This document shows positions 14,704 through 23,153 of a DNA stretch of 64,000 nucleotides, piece by piece. The notes under the pieces are model-generated. The model ran no database searches and was not told where the DNA came from. It was given only the letters and a program-made list of their open reading frames with translations. Numbering within the stretch: position 1 is the stretch's first letter; the number at the start of each line of letters is the position of its first letter. The position numbers were made by a program, and so were the translations under genes. Source of the stretch: an uncultured Bacteroidota bacterium (GTDB lineage Bacteria; Bacteroidota; Bacteroidia; Bacteroidales; P3); assembly GCA_902775135.1 (NCBI GenBank), contig CACYKY010000022.1:1-64000 (forward strand), written 5' to 3'.

Positions 14704-15528
14704 ATGAAAGTAATAGAGATAGAAAGTTTGGAAGTGCCGGAGGTGGCTGTGTATGCGCACCTTACGGAGGCGCAGCTGCGCAGCAAGGTGGAGCCCGAGA
14801 GGGGTGTTTTCATCGTGGAGAGCGAGAAGGTGATCAGGGTGGCGCTGGCCGCGGGCTGGAGGCCGCTGTCGTTTTTGGCGGAGCAGAAGTTTGTGGAGAG
14901 TCAGGTGGGGGCGATGTGCGAGGAGTACGGAGTGGGGGAGGATGTGCCGGTGTACACGGGAGGGCGCGAGGTGCTGAGGGTTTTGACGGGCTATGCGCTG
15001 ACACGCGGTGTGCTGTGCGCGATGCGGCGGCCGTTGCGGATGCCGAGTGTGGAGGAGTTGCTAGGAGAGGGAGTGAGGCGGGTGGCGGTGCTGGACGGGG
15101 TGGTGAACTCGGAGAACACGGGAGCCATATTCCGGGCAGCGGCGGCGCTGGGGATGGATGCGGTGTTGCTGACGCGGAGTTGCTGTGATCCGCTGAACCG
15201 GAGGGCGTGCAGGGTGAGCATGGGGACGGTGTTCCAGGTGCCGTGGACGTGGATGGAGCGATACGGCGAGCTGAAGGAATGTGGATTCAAGACTGTGGCG
15301 CTGGCGCTGACGGAGAACTCGGTGGGTATCGACGATGCGGTGCTACGGGAGCCTGAGCGGCTGGCCATCGTGCTGGGTACGGAGGGCGACGGGCTGAGCG
15401 AGGAGGTGCTGAGAAGCTGCGACTATGTGGCGAAGATACCGATGCAGCGGGGTGTGGACTCGCTGAATGTGGCGGCGGCGGCAGCGGTGGCGTTCTTTGT
15501 GTTGAGTGAATTGAAAATTGAAAATTGA
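14704..15528 (+). CDS. TrmH/SpoU family RNA 2'-O-methyltransferase
   Basis: A 274-residue SPOUT methyltransferase acting on rRNA or tRNA ribose. Motif 1 is NSENTGAIFRAAAALG (about 137-152), motif 2 AIVLGTEGDGL (about 221-231) and motif 3 IPMQRGVDSLNVAAAAAVAF (about 248-267), the knot-forming SAM site. The N-terminal 110 residues correspond to the substrate-binding domain usual in this family. Target base unknown. ATG 14704 is the only plausible start. Codon use is very GC-rich, in sharp contrast to the AT-rich Rhs region that ends just upstream. Confidence 0.9.
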   Translation: MKVIEIESLEVPEVAVYAHLTEAQLRSKVEPERGVFIVESEKVIRVALAAGWRPLSFLAEQKFVESQVGAMCEEYGVGEDVPVYTGGREVLRVLTGYALTRGVLCAMRRPLRMPSVEELLGEGVRRVAVLDGVVNSENTGAIFRAAAALGMDAVLLTRSCCDPLNRRACRVSMGTVFQVPWTWMERYGELKECGFKTVALALTENSVGIDDAVLREPERLAIVLGTEGDGLSEEVLRSCDYVAKIPMQRGVDSLNVAAAAAVAFFVLSELKIEN

Positions 15529-15529
15529 A

Positions 15530-15570
15530 AGTGGAGAGGGGAAAATTGAAAATTGAAAATTGAAAACGGT
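15530..15570 (+). repeat. Heptad repeat GAAAATT
   Basis: GAAAATTGAAAATT units interrupted by GAAAGTGGAGAGGG occupy the start of the 15529-15688 gap. The rest of the gap is AT-rich and shows nothing else. Confidence 0.8.
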
Positions 15571-15688
15571 GTGTGGGGTGTTAATAAGTGTTAAAATTGG
15601 GGTTGGCCGGTAGTATTTTGGCGAAAAGGGTGTTATATATTATTTAAAAGTTTTTTTTGAAGTCGAACATATTATACTGTTAAAAAAT

Positions 15689-18600
15689 ATGAAAAAGAGA
15701 ATCGATGTTGTTTTGCTGATTGTTCTGGCGATGGTTTGCCTGTGGCCCGCAATGGCCGAGGGACAATGCGACATGGTGGTGAGGGACAGCCTGCCCTTTG
15801 TTGAGAATTTCGAGGGGTGGACAGCGGGTGTGAGTGGGCCGTTTGGGTCGTGCTGGACGAGGGTGTGCACGAGTGGAGAGTTTTATTCGGGACCATTTGT
15901 GAAGAACCAGTATGAGCTGGTGGGAGGGCAGTCGGTGCAGAACAAGTCGGTTTATTTCAATGTGAGCCCCGGGGACGAGTGGTCGGCGGCACAGGTGGAG
16001 TATGTGGCGTTGCCGGAGATGGAGAATGTGAGGGAGTTGACGGTGGATTTCAGGGTGAAGCGGACGAATGCGCATGTAGGGATTGAGGTGGGGGTGATGG
16101 AGGGCAGCGACACGGGGACGTTTGTGGCCGTGGAGCGATACGCGCCGATGCCGACGGGGAGTTGGGTAGGATATAGTGTGGCGCTGACACCCTACGACGG
16201 AGAGGGGAGCCGGATAGCGTTCAGGGCGCTGGCGACGGGGTCGCAAGTGGGGCAGGTTTATCTGGACGATATAGAGGTGTGGTACGACAGCTGTGCTGCG
16301 CCGTGCTGCCTGATGGTGAGCGCGTCGGAGACGGAAGAGGGGTGCTATGAGTTGGAGTGGTTGTCGGCGAACGAGGGAGGAGAATTTGGGCTGACGCTGG
16401 CGGGGGTGGACACAACGACGGTGAGCGGCAACCACTACACGACGCCTGTGCTGGAGGCGATGACGGAATACACGGTCAGTCTGCGTGCGGAGTGCGAGGG
16501 AGGTGACAGTGTGGAGTACGTCACGACGTTCCAGACGCCGGTGTCGGCGCTGCCATGGGAAGAGCATTTCGACACGCTGGTGATGCCGGCGGGCTGGAGG
16601 ATGATTGGCGGAGGGGGCGTGGGGCTGAACACGGTGCTGTACTATGACGGCATAGCGGCATTGCAGTTTGTGGAGGGTGTGAACGACAATGTGGCGGTGT
16701 TGCCGACATTCCCGTTGGCGCTGGGCGACTTGTATATCAACCTCTTCATGCGTCCGACAGGCATCAATCTGTGGGGGTCGGGCGAGCTGGACGTAGGCTA
16801 TGTGACCGACATAGAGAATGCGGGGAGTTTCCACACGGTGGCCACTTTCCGACGGGAGGAGTTTCCGGGGAGCGACTATGGCGAGCGCCATGTGCTCTTC
16901 GGCGAAGCGCCGGCGGGAGCCCGGATGGCGTTGCGCTACCGCGGGAGCACCTACTATGGCGACTGGCTGGTGGACAACATCGAGGTGGGCGACGCGCGCT
17001 GCCTGGCGCCGTGGGTGCGCGAGGTGGACAGCATAGGGTCCACAGGGGTGCGCCTTGTGTGGCAGCCGGTGGCCGAGGGGGCGGAATACCTGGTGGCCAT
17101 GGGTGGCGACACCACGTCGACGGCGGACACGGTGCTGAGGCTGACGTCGTTGACGCCCGACTCGGTATACGTTGCCCGTCTGGCTCGCATCTGCGAGAGT
17201 GGGGACACGAGTGCGTGGGTCTCGATGGACTTCCGCACGGAATGTGCGATGCTGACGCATTGCGATATGCCCTATGTGGAGGACTTCGAGAGCGGCATCG
17301 ACCCATGTATGCGGCTGTTGAAGCCGGGAGGCTATAACTCGGGGAACCGCCCCGAAGTGCGGTATGAAGGAGGGTCGAATGCATTGTCGATAGGCCTTTA
17401 TGGGGCAACGGCGCCCAACTATGTGGTGCTGCCGGCTGTGGACACATTGGCTGGGCTGACGCTTGCATTCAGTACCTACACCGACATCCGGGACAAGGTG
17501 TATGAGGTGGGGGTGATGACAGACCATGAAGACATAGCCACCTTCATCCCTGTGGCGAGTTTTGCGCCCGTAGACAACGGGATGTGGGAACGGTGGGAGC
17601 TGCCGCTGACGGACAGCGTGGAGGGCCATTATGTGGCCATCAAGGTGGATCGGGCCGAGGGGGAATGGGAGTATGAGGAATGCCTGTTGGACTATGTGAC
17701 CCTTACGACGACGGACCCGTGTCCGCAGCTTGTGGCGGTGGTGGTGGACAGTGTGGAGGGCACGAGTGCATGGGTGAGGGTGGACGACCGGATGGGGAGA
17801 AGCCACTATCGGCTGACGCTGACATCGTCCTATGACACCGTTGTGGTGGACAGCGTTGGGGGAGCGTATGTCTTCACGGACCTGGTTCCCGCGACGAGCT
17901 ATATCGTAGAAGCGCGCGCCTATTGTGCTGACGGAGAAATGACGAGAGCGGTGAGAGTGGCCTTTGGGACGGAATGTGCAGTTGTGCAGCCGCCCTATCG
18001 GGAGAACTTCAACCAGACACACCGCGGCGAGCTGCCCAGGTGCTGGAAGGTGTGGCCATACGAAGCAGTCATGCCGCCACACGTGGTGGACAGCCTGAGT
18101 GCGGACGAGGTGCATGCGAGTTGTGACGGTTCGGCGTCGCTGCTGATGGAGACGGGATTATTCCGCACTGCCGACTATGCGGTGCTGCCGCAGATGGACT
18201 TGACGGAGGACAGTTTGGAGATGCGGTTGTGGTACAGGTACGAGGATGCCAACATGGGCGAGTTGACGGTGGGCTACATAGTGGGTTATCCTGCGGATGT
18301 CTATATGCCGGGTGCGGAATTTGTGTTTCACGAAGTGGAGGTGCTGCCTGCTGATGCCGGCGTTGGCACGATGGCGGTGGTGGCCCTTGACAGTGTTCCC
18401 GACACGGCCACACACATTGTGCTGCGGTGGAGCTATAGTGGATGGCCTTATGCTGTCAATATTGACGACATAGAGATTGCGCGTAGACAGGCGGATATGC
18501 CGCAGGTGTGCGAGGTGCCGACGGGACTGCGGGTTGTGGCTGTGGACAGTACGGAAGCCACTGTGGCATGGATGCCGGTGGGAGACGAAGAGGAGTGGGA

Positions 18601-19024
18601 GATTGCCTTTGGCGGAGGTGGCGAGTGGAGTGTGCGCACCTCAGACACCTTCTACACCGCCACGGGACTGACTCCCGGCACAGCATACAGCGTCCGTGTG
18701 CGAGCATTGTGCAGCGACATGATGGTCAGCGAATTCACCGAGGAGGTGACGTTCACCACAAGGATGCATGAAGTGGGGATTGGCCGTGTGGAGAGCAGCG
18801 TATTGACGCTCTGCCCCAATCCTGCCAGCGGCCAAGTGGTGCTGCAGGGGCTGCGCGAGGTGGCGGAAGTGGAGGTGATGGATATGAACGGACGAGGGTG
18901 GATGCGCTGCCGACTGGACGGAGACCGCGCGGTGATGGACCTGAGCGTGCTGCCGCAGGGAGCCTACTTTGTGAAGGTGGTGCAGGCTGCGAAGGTTGCT
19001 GTGCTGAAACTGATAGTGAGGTAG
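15689..19024 (+). CDS. Large secreted protein, fibronectin type III repeats and T9SS type A sorting domain
   Basis: A 1111-residue cell-surface or secreted protein. It has a signal peptide (MKKRIDVVLLIVLAMVCLW, cleaved near AMAEGQ). The body alternates lectin/jelly-roll-like modules (PFVENFEGW, ALPWEEHFDTL, PYVEDFESG, PYRENFNQTH mark their starts) with fibronectin-III-like modules (AYSVRVRALC, VYVARLARIC, YIVEARAYC at their ends). The last 75 residues (LTLCPNPASGQVVLQG ... GAYFVKVV ... LKLIVR) are a type A sorting domain, recognised by the type IX secretion system. Likely adhesion or carbohydrate binding; no catalytic motif seen. Confidence 0.85.
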   Translation: MKKRIDVVLLIVLAMVCLWPAMAEGQCDMVVRDSLPFVENFEGWTAGVSGPFGSCWTRVCTSGEFYSGPFVKNQYELVGGQSVQNKSVYFNVSPGDEWSAAQVEYVALPEMENVRELTVDFRVKRTNAHVGIEVGVMEGSDTGTFVAVERYAPMPTGSWVGYSVALTPYDGEGSRIAFRALATGSQVGQVYLDDIEVWYDSCAAPCCLMVSASETEEGCYELEWLSANEGGEFGLTLAGVDTTTVSGNHYTTPVLEAMTEYTVSLRAECEGGDSVEYVTTFQTPVSALPWEEHFDTLVMPAGWRMIGGGGVGLNTVLYYDGIAALQFVEGVNDNVAVLPTFPLALGDLYINLFMRPTGINLWGSGELDVGYVTDIENAGSFHTVATFRREEFPGSDYGERHVLFGEAPAGARMALRYRGSTYYGDWLVDNIEVGDARCLAPWVREVDSIGSTGVRLVWQPVAEGAEYLVAMGGDTTSTADTVLRLTSLTPDSVYVARLARICESGDTSAWVSMDFRTECAMLTHCDMPYVEDFESGIDPCMRLLKPGGYNSGNRPEVRYEGGSNALSIGLYGATAPNYVVLPAVDTLAGLTLAFSTYTDIRDKVYEVGVMTDHEDIATFIPVASFAPVDNGMWERWELPLTDSVEGHYVAIKVDRAEGEWEYEECLLDYVTLTTTDPCPQLVAVVVDSVEGTSAWVRVDDRMGRSHYRLTLTSSYDTVVVDSVGGAYVFTDLVPATSYIVEARAYCADGEMTRAVRVAFGTECAVVQPPYRENFNQTHRGELPRCWKVWPYEAVMPPHVVDSLSADEVHASCDGSASLLMETGLFRTADYAVLPQMDLTEDSLEMRLWYRYEDANMGELTVGYIVGYPADVYMPGAEFVFHEVEVLPADAGVGTMAVVALDSVPDTATHIVLRWSYSGWPYAVNIDDIEIARRQADMPQVCEVPTGLRVVAVDSTEATVAWMPVGDEEEWEIAFGGGGEWSVRTSDTFYTATGLTPGTAYSVRVRALCSDMMVSEFTEEVTFTTRMHEVGIGRVESSVLTLCPNPASGQVVLQGLREVAEVEVMDMNGRGWMRCRLDGDRAVMDLSVLPQGAYFVKVVQAAKVAVLKLIVR

Positions 19025-19034
19025 GGGCGAATTC

Positions 19035-20138
19035 TTATTGGCACAACTGATAGAGATGGCCGGGCAGGGTGCGGACCTGCTTGGCCATCTCCATATTGAA
19101 GAGGATGGAGGCTGTTTTGGGGAGGGAGAAACCGGTGGCGTGGGCAAGTTCGTCGAGGGTGAGGTGGTCGTTTTCCTTGAGGGTGTTGAAGATTTTTTTC
19201 TCGTCGGAGGAGAGGGGGGGAGATTGCTGCAGGTTGTCGAGGGCTGTCTGTTGGCCGACGAGGGGCCATCCGAGTTGGAAGGCGATGTCGTCGGCATTGC
19301 GGACGAGGAGGGCGCGGTTGGTGGCGATGAGGTTGTTGGTGCCGCGCGAGTAGGTGTCGGAAAGACGCCCGGGGAGGGCAAAGACATCGCGGTGGTAGCT
19401 GGCGGCGATGGCTGCGGTGATGAGGGCACCGCCCTTGTCGGAGGCTTCGACAACGATGGTGGCGTCGGCGAGGGCGGCGATGATGCGGTTGCGTGCCGGG
19501 AAGTAGCGAGGGTTGATGGCGGTGCCGGAGGGGTATTCGGTGGCGAGGGCGCCGCCGCTGTCGAGAATGCGTTTGGCCAAAGGGCGGTTTTCGGCGGGGT
19601 AGATGCGGTCCAGCCCGTGGCCGAGGACGGCTACGGTGGGCAGGCTGTGGTCGAGGGAAGCCGTGTGGGCGGCGGTGTCGATGCCGTAGGCCAGGCCGCT
19701 GATGATATGAGGACGATAGGGGATCAGATCGCCGACAAAGCGGTCGGTGTTGTTTCGCCCCTGCGCGGTAGCGTGGCGTGTGCCCACGAAGGCTAGCGAG
19801 CGGTCGGGGTTGAGGTTGGCATCGCCCATGACATAGAGCAGGGCTGGACAGTCGCTGGTTTCCTGGCGGTTGAGGCGTTGGGGGAATTCGGGGGAGGTGA
19901 AGAAAAGGGGACGGATGTGGTTCTGCTGGCAGAAACGCAACTCCGCTTCGGCACGGGGGAAGCCGGTCTTGTTGCGGATGTGGTCGATGATATCCCGGTG
20001 GGTACCGAAAGCGGATTCCAATTCCGGAAGGGGCAGATTGAAGATATCCTCGTCGGGGTAGAGGTCGACGAGGCGCCGGATGGAGGTGTTGCCGAGTCCG
20101 GGGGTGAAGGTGAGGGCTAGGTGGGAGAGGGGGGACAT
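19035..20138 (-). CDS. dprA: DNA-processing protein DprA
   Basis: A 367-residue DprA/Smf, which loads RecA on incoming single-stranded DNA during transformation. The Rossmann-like domain shows FVGTRHAT, SGLAYGIDTAAHTASL, GHGLDRIYPAENRPLA, FPARNRIIAALADATIVVEA and KGGALITAAIA in the usual order. An N-terminal helix-hairpin-helix-like region (residues 1-80) and a C-terminal winged helix (about 300-365) complete the long form. It converges with the large T9SS gene, with only 10 bp between the stops. Confidence 0.95.
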   Translation of the reverse strand: MSPLSHLALTFTPGLGNTSIRRLVDLYPDEDIFNLPLPELESAFGTHRDIIDHIRNKTGFPRAEAELRFCQQNHIRPLFFTSPEFPQRLNRQETSDCPALLYVMGDANLNPDRSLAFVGTRHATAQGRNNTDRFVGDLIPYRPHIISGLAYGIDTAAHTASLDHSLPTVAVLGHGLDRIYPAENRPLAKRILDSGGALATEYPSGTAINPRYFPARNRIIAALADATIVVEASDKGGALITAAIAASYHRDVFALPGRLSDTYSRGTNNLIATNRALLVRNADDIAFQLGWPLVGQQTALDNLQQSPPLSSDEKKIFNTLKENDHLTLDELAHATGFSLPKTASILFNMEMAKQVRTLPGHLYQLCQ

Positions 20139-20257
20139 TTTTAGTTTATAGTTAATAGATAATAGTTAATAGTTAATAGTTTTGAGTGAATTGTGAATTG
20201 TGAATTGTGAATGATGAATAGTGAATTGTGAATGGTGATTTTATTTTTAGTTAATAG
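20139..20257. repeat. Heptad repeats TTAATAG and GTGAATT
   Basis: This gap upstream of dprA is made of TTAATAG units followed by GTGAATT units with scattered substitutions, both of 7-bp period. No gene is visible. Confidence 0.8.
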
Positions 20258-20400
20258 TTTGCTCCAGCCCTCTGCTCATCCCACGGCTAACGTCGCAGGC
20301 CGTGTCTCCGATGGAGCCAGGCAGGGCTGACGCGGGGCGGATTTGATTTCTAATTTCTAAATTCTAATTTCTAAGTTGGCTGACGCGGATTGGGGATTAG
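20258..20400 (+). repeat. Dispersed element, left copy, flanking the Nudix gene
   Basis: The element opens with TTTGCTCCA, carries GTCGCAGGCCGTGTCTCC and GGAGCCAGGCAG, then a 51-bp block (20325-20375) identical to 21219-21269 that ends in TTTCTAA heptads. A matching element in the same orientation lies at 21108-21300 on the other side of the Nudix gene. Confidence 0.85.
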
Positions 20401-20939
20401 TTTATAGATGAGAGGGGGGAGGATTTGTACAGGGAGGAGAGGGTGCGGAGGGTGCCGTAGGAGGATTGGAGGCGGGCGTACCACGAGGAAGGATCCACCC
20501 ACTCGGCGGCGGTGATGCCCTCATCGAGCTGAGGGGAGAAGGGCTGGATGTCGGCCGAGAGGGGGAACCAGGAGGTCTGCTTGAGATGCCACTTGTGGGC
20601 CGGGGGGTTGGGGCCGGAGAACCAGGCGCTGGGGGCGCGGAAGAGGTGGTAGGTTTTGAGAGGGGTTGGGAGGGGGAGAGGCTGAGTGGGGGAGGGGGAG
20701 AGACCGTGGATACCGGTTTCTTCCTGGACTTCGCGGAGGGCGGCCTGGAGTAGTGTTTCGCCGGGCTCGACTTTGCCCTTGGGGAGGTCCCAACGGCCGT
20801 TGCGGAGGATGAGGAGCATACGTCCGTCGGGTGCGGAGACGATGCCGCCTGCGGCGCGGACAAAGACGATGTGGCGCTTGAGGAGGAGCAGCAGTCGGAG
20901 GGGGATGTTGAAGGTGTGGTATTTGTAGCTTAGTTTCAT
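20397..20939 (-). CDS. Nudix hydrolase
   Basis: A 180-residue Nudix protein that hydrolyses a nucleoside-diphosphate-linked substrate. The Nudix box [20 protein letters not shown] plus TGI fits G-x5-E-x7-REUXEExGU exactly. I start at ATG 20939 ([12 protein letters not shown]); the longer frame to 21041 only reads through low-complexity repeats. A Ser/Pro-rich loop ([14 protein letters not shown]) follows the box. The gene is bracketed by two copies of the same dispersed element in direct orientation. Substrate unknown. Confidence 0.88.
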   Translation of the reverse strand: MKLSYKYHTFNIPLRLLLLLKRHIVFVRAAGGIVSAPDGRMLLILRNGRWDLPKGKVEPGETLLQAALREVQEETGIHGLSPSPTQPLPLPTPLKTYHLFRAPSAWFSGPNPPAHKWHLKQTSWFPLSADIQPFSPQLDEGITAAEWVDPSSWYARLQSSYGTLRTLSSLYKSSPLSSIN

Positions 20940-21107
20940 TGATTGGGGAATTGTGAATGGTGAATTGTGAATGGGGTTTTTTGGAGGGAGTGAAAGGGAG
21001 TGAGAGGGAGTGAAAGGGAGTGAAAGGGAGTGAAAGGACAAATGCGTTATTGGTGATTAGTGAATGGTGATTTTATTAGTTAATAGTTAATAGATAATAG
21101 TTAATAG
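20940..21107. repeat. Tandem 10-bp repeat AGGGAGTGAA with heptad repeats
   Basis: Bases about 20978-21040 hold six to seven units of AGGGAGTGAA/AGGGAGTGAG, ending in AGGACAAATGC. The same array and ending occur at 54974-55013, and a fragment lies near 48399. GTGAATT and TTAATAG heptads flank it. Confidence 0.85.
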
Positions 21108-21300
21108 TTTGCTCCATTTCGCTTCGCTTCAGTCGCAGGCCGTGTCTCCCTTGGAGCCAGGCAGAATAGATAATAGATAATTATTTAGTTAATAGTTAAT
21201 AGATAATAGATAATAGTGGGCTGACGCGGGGCGGATTTGATTTCTAATTTCTAAATTCTAATTTCTAAGTGGGCTGACGCGGGTTGGGGATTGGGGGATT
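21108..21300 (+). repeat. Dispersed element, right copy
   Basis: Same landmarks as 20258-20400 (TTTGCTCCA, GTCGCAGGCCGTGTCTCC, GGAGCCAGGCAG). Here about 45 bp of TTAATAG/ATAATAG heptads interrupt it before the identical 51-bp block at 21219-21269. Confidence 0.85.
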
Positions 21301-21304
21301 TGGA

Positions 21305-21757
21305 TTATATCAGTTCGAAACGGAGGAGCTCTTTGTTGCGTTGGAAGAGGGTGATGGAGGAGGGGGAGTAGGCAAGGTGGGTGGCGCGTGGGAGGAGGGC
21401 GAGGAAGCGGCTGTCGGCATTGAGAAGAGCGTCGGGACATACTAGGGTTCCGGAGGAGAGGAGAGAGATTTGGATGGGGTAGCGGGCGGAGGAGGGATTG
21501 GCGGGCCGGCAGGAGAAGGAGGCGAGGTAGGTGTTGCAGGCCATGGTCCCGTGGATGGTGGAGGTCTCGGGGTTGAAGATGAGGGTGGGGGCAGGTTGGT
21601 AGGTGAGGGGTCGTCCCTGGATGGAGACAAGCTGGAAGACCTCGGCTTTGTCGAAAGTGGGCGGAGGGAGGGGTGCAGTGTCGGCTTTATGGGTGGCACC
21701 ACAGGCACATAGGAGCAGGGCTGCCAAGGGGATGAGAATTGACGGGATGTTTTTCAC
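21305..21757 (-). CDS. META domain lipoprotein (HslJ-like)
   Basis: A 150-residue lipoprotein: signal MKNIPSILIPLAALLLCAC with lipobox LCAC. The rest is a META/HslJ-type domain: VFQLVSIQGRPL, PTLIFNPETSTIHGTMACNT (the G-x-x-x-CN core), then SLLSSGTLVCPDALLNAD and ITLFQRNKELLRFE. In E. coli, HslJ contributes to novobiocin resistance; the role here is unknown. A -7 box lies about 30 bases upstream (21786-21793). Confidence 0.8.
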   Translation of the reverse strand: MKNIPSILIPLAALLLCACGATHKADTAPLPPPTFDKAEVFQLVSIQGRPLTYQPAPTLIFNPETSTIHGTMACNTYLASFSCRPANPSSARYPIQISLLSSGTLVCPDALLNADSRFLALLPRATHLAYSPSSITLFQRNKELLRFELI

Positions 21758-21785
21758 AGTGATTGTTGATAAATATTTTTCGGTG

Positions 21786-21793
21786 CAAAGATA
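21786..21793 (-). promoter_or_regulatory. Bacteroidota -7 box (TATCTTTG) for META lipoprotein
   Basis: The complement of CAAAGATA; it gives a leader of about 25 bases to ATG 21757. Confidence 0.65.
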
Positions 21794-21835
21794 CGAATTT
21801 TTTTTGAAATGCGTTACTAATGAAGTTAAAGTTTA

Positions 21836-21940
21836 GGGATTATGGTTTAGTGTTTAAGGATTAATGGCTGATGATTAAGGACTAAGGTTTGAGTGTAAAA
21901 AGTTGGGTATTAGAATTTAAGGTATAAATATAAAGGGTTG
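21836..21940. repeat. Degenerate heptad repeat (TTTAAGG-like)
   Basis: The gap between the META lipoprotein and the glycosyltransferase is filled by decayed 7-bp units (TTTAGGG, ATTATGG, TTTAAGG, ATTAAGG). No gene is seen. Confidence 0.6.
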
Positions 21941-21958
21941 AGTATTGGTGTAGATAGG

Positions 21959-23122
21959 ATGAGAATTGTGATGGCGGTGACCAATGATTTGGTGACCGAC
22001 CGGAGGGTTTTGCGACACGCAGAGGCGTTGCGAGAGGGGGGATACGAGGTGGAGTGCGTTGGGAAAAGGGAACTGGGTGTGAGGGCTCGGAGGGGGTGGA
22101 TGTTCTACGCGGAGTGCAATGTGCGCCTGCTATTGTGGCTGCTGCGGAGGAGGATGGAGATTGTGTGGGCGAACGACACGGACACGCTGATGGGCTGCTA
22201 TGTGGCGACGAGGGTGAAGAATCTGTGCTTGCGTCTCCGAGGGGCGAAGGGAGAGAGGGTGAGGCTGGTGATGGACGCCCACGAATTGTTTCCCGAGGTG
22301 CCGGAGCTCATTGGGAGAGAGCGGGTGAAGCGGGTGTGGGAATGGATAGAGAAGCGCATGATGCCGAAGTGCGACGCACGGCTGACGGTGTGCCAAAGTA
22401 TAGCCGACTACTACAGGAAGAGATACGGAGTGGAGATGACGGTGGTGAGGAATGTGGGAAAGAGGAAAGTGGAAAGTGGAAAGTGGAAAACGGAAAGTGG
22501 AGAGTGGAAAGTGGAAAGTGGAAAGTGGAAAACGGAAAGTGGAGAGTGGGAAGTGGAAAGAGGGAAGAGGATGTTGCTCTATCAGGGGGCTGTGAACAAG
22601 GGTAGGGGAGTGGACTGGGCGATAGATGCGCTGGAGTGGTTGGATGACTGCGAACTGGTGGTGGCCGGAGGCGGCGACCTGCTGGAAGAGATGAAGGACT
22701 ACGCGGCGGGCAAGCCGTGGGCGGAGAGGATAAGGTTTCTGGGACGGTTGATGCCGGAGGAGTTGGAGCGATTGACGGCGAGGGCGAGTGTGGGGCTGGT
22801 GATGCTGGAGGACATGGGGTTGAGCTACCACTTCGCGCTGCCGAACAGGATAGGCGATTTTGTGGCGGCGGGGGTGCCGATGGTGGTGAGCGATTTGCCG
22901 GAGATGAGCCGCGTGGTGAGGGAATACGGAGTGGGGGAGGTGATAGAGGAACCCAGGGACGAGAGATACGAGACGAGGGTCAAGGGATTGGCCGAAGCGG
23001 TGGAGAGAGTGCTGGCGAGGGAATGGACGGAAGCCGATTTCGAGGCTGCCCGGAGAGATATGGACTGGGAGAAGGAGAAGAGAAAACTGATGGAAATGGT
23101 TGATAAAATGAGAAATGTTTGA
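21959..23122 (+). CDS. Group 1 (GT4-like) glycosyltransferase with in-frame heptad-repeat insert
   Basis: A 387-residue GT-B glycosyltransferase. The N-terminal domain has AVTNDLVTDRRVLRHAEALR and MDAHELFPEVPELIG; the C-terminal domain has LYQGAVNKGRGVDWAIDAL, LVVAGGGDLLEEM and PNRIGDFVAAGVPMVVSDLP. Between them, residues about 169-204 are two copies of a 14-residue unit (KVESGKWKTESGEW) that is the translation of a 42-bp DNA block, six heptads of AAAGTGG/AAAACGG. The same heptads form the intergenic array at 49803-49995. The insert falls at the interdomain position and keeps the frame. ATG 21959 is preferred to 21938 because the domain starts there. Confidence 0.85.
   Translation: MRIVMAVTNDLVTDRRVLRHAEALREGGYEVECVGKRELGVRARRGWMFYAECNVRLLLWLLRRRMEIVWANDTDTLMGCYVATRVKNLCLRLRGAKGERVRLVMDAHELFPEVPELIGRERVKRVWEWIEKRMMPKCDARLTVCQSIADYYRKRYGVEMTVVRNVGKRKVESGKWKTESGEWKVESGKWKTESGEWEVERGKRMLLYQGAVNKGRGVDWAIDALEWLDDCELVVAGGGDLLEEMKDYAAGKPWAERIRFLGRLMPEELERLTARASVGLVMLEDMGLSYHFALPNRIGDFVAAGVPMVVSDLPEMSRVVREYGVGEVIEEPRDERYETRVKGLAEAVERVLAREWTEADFEAARRDMDWEKEKRKLMEMVDKMRNV
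22465..22565 (+). repeat. Coding heptad array AAAGTGG/AAAACGG
   Basis: Two 42-bp blocks, each six 7-bp units, lie in frame inside the glycosyltransferase. The units are the exact complement of those at 49803-49995. Confidence 0.92.
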
Positions 23123-23153
23123 AAAAAACAGATAAGGAAAAAACAGATATAAT

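Noticed and set aside
15680..18115. 811-codon open frame on the minus strand
   Set aside because: It is antisense to the fibronectin-III T9SS gene, is His/Arg/Pro-rich, and has no recognisable domain; it results from the codon bias of the real gene.
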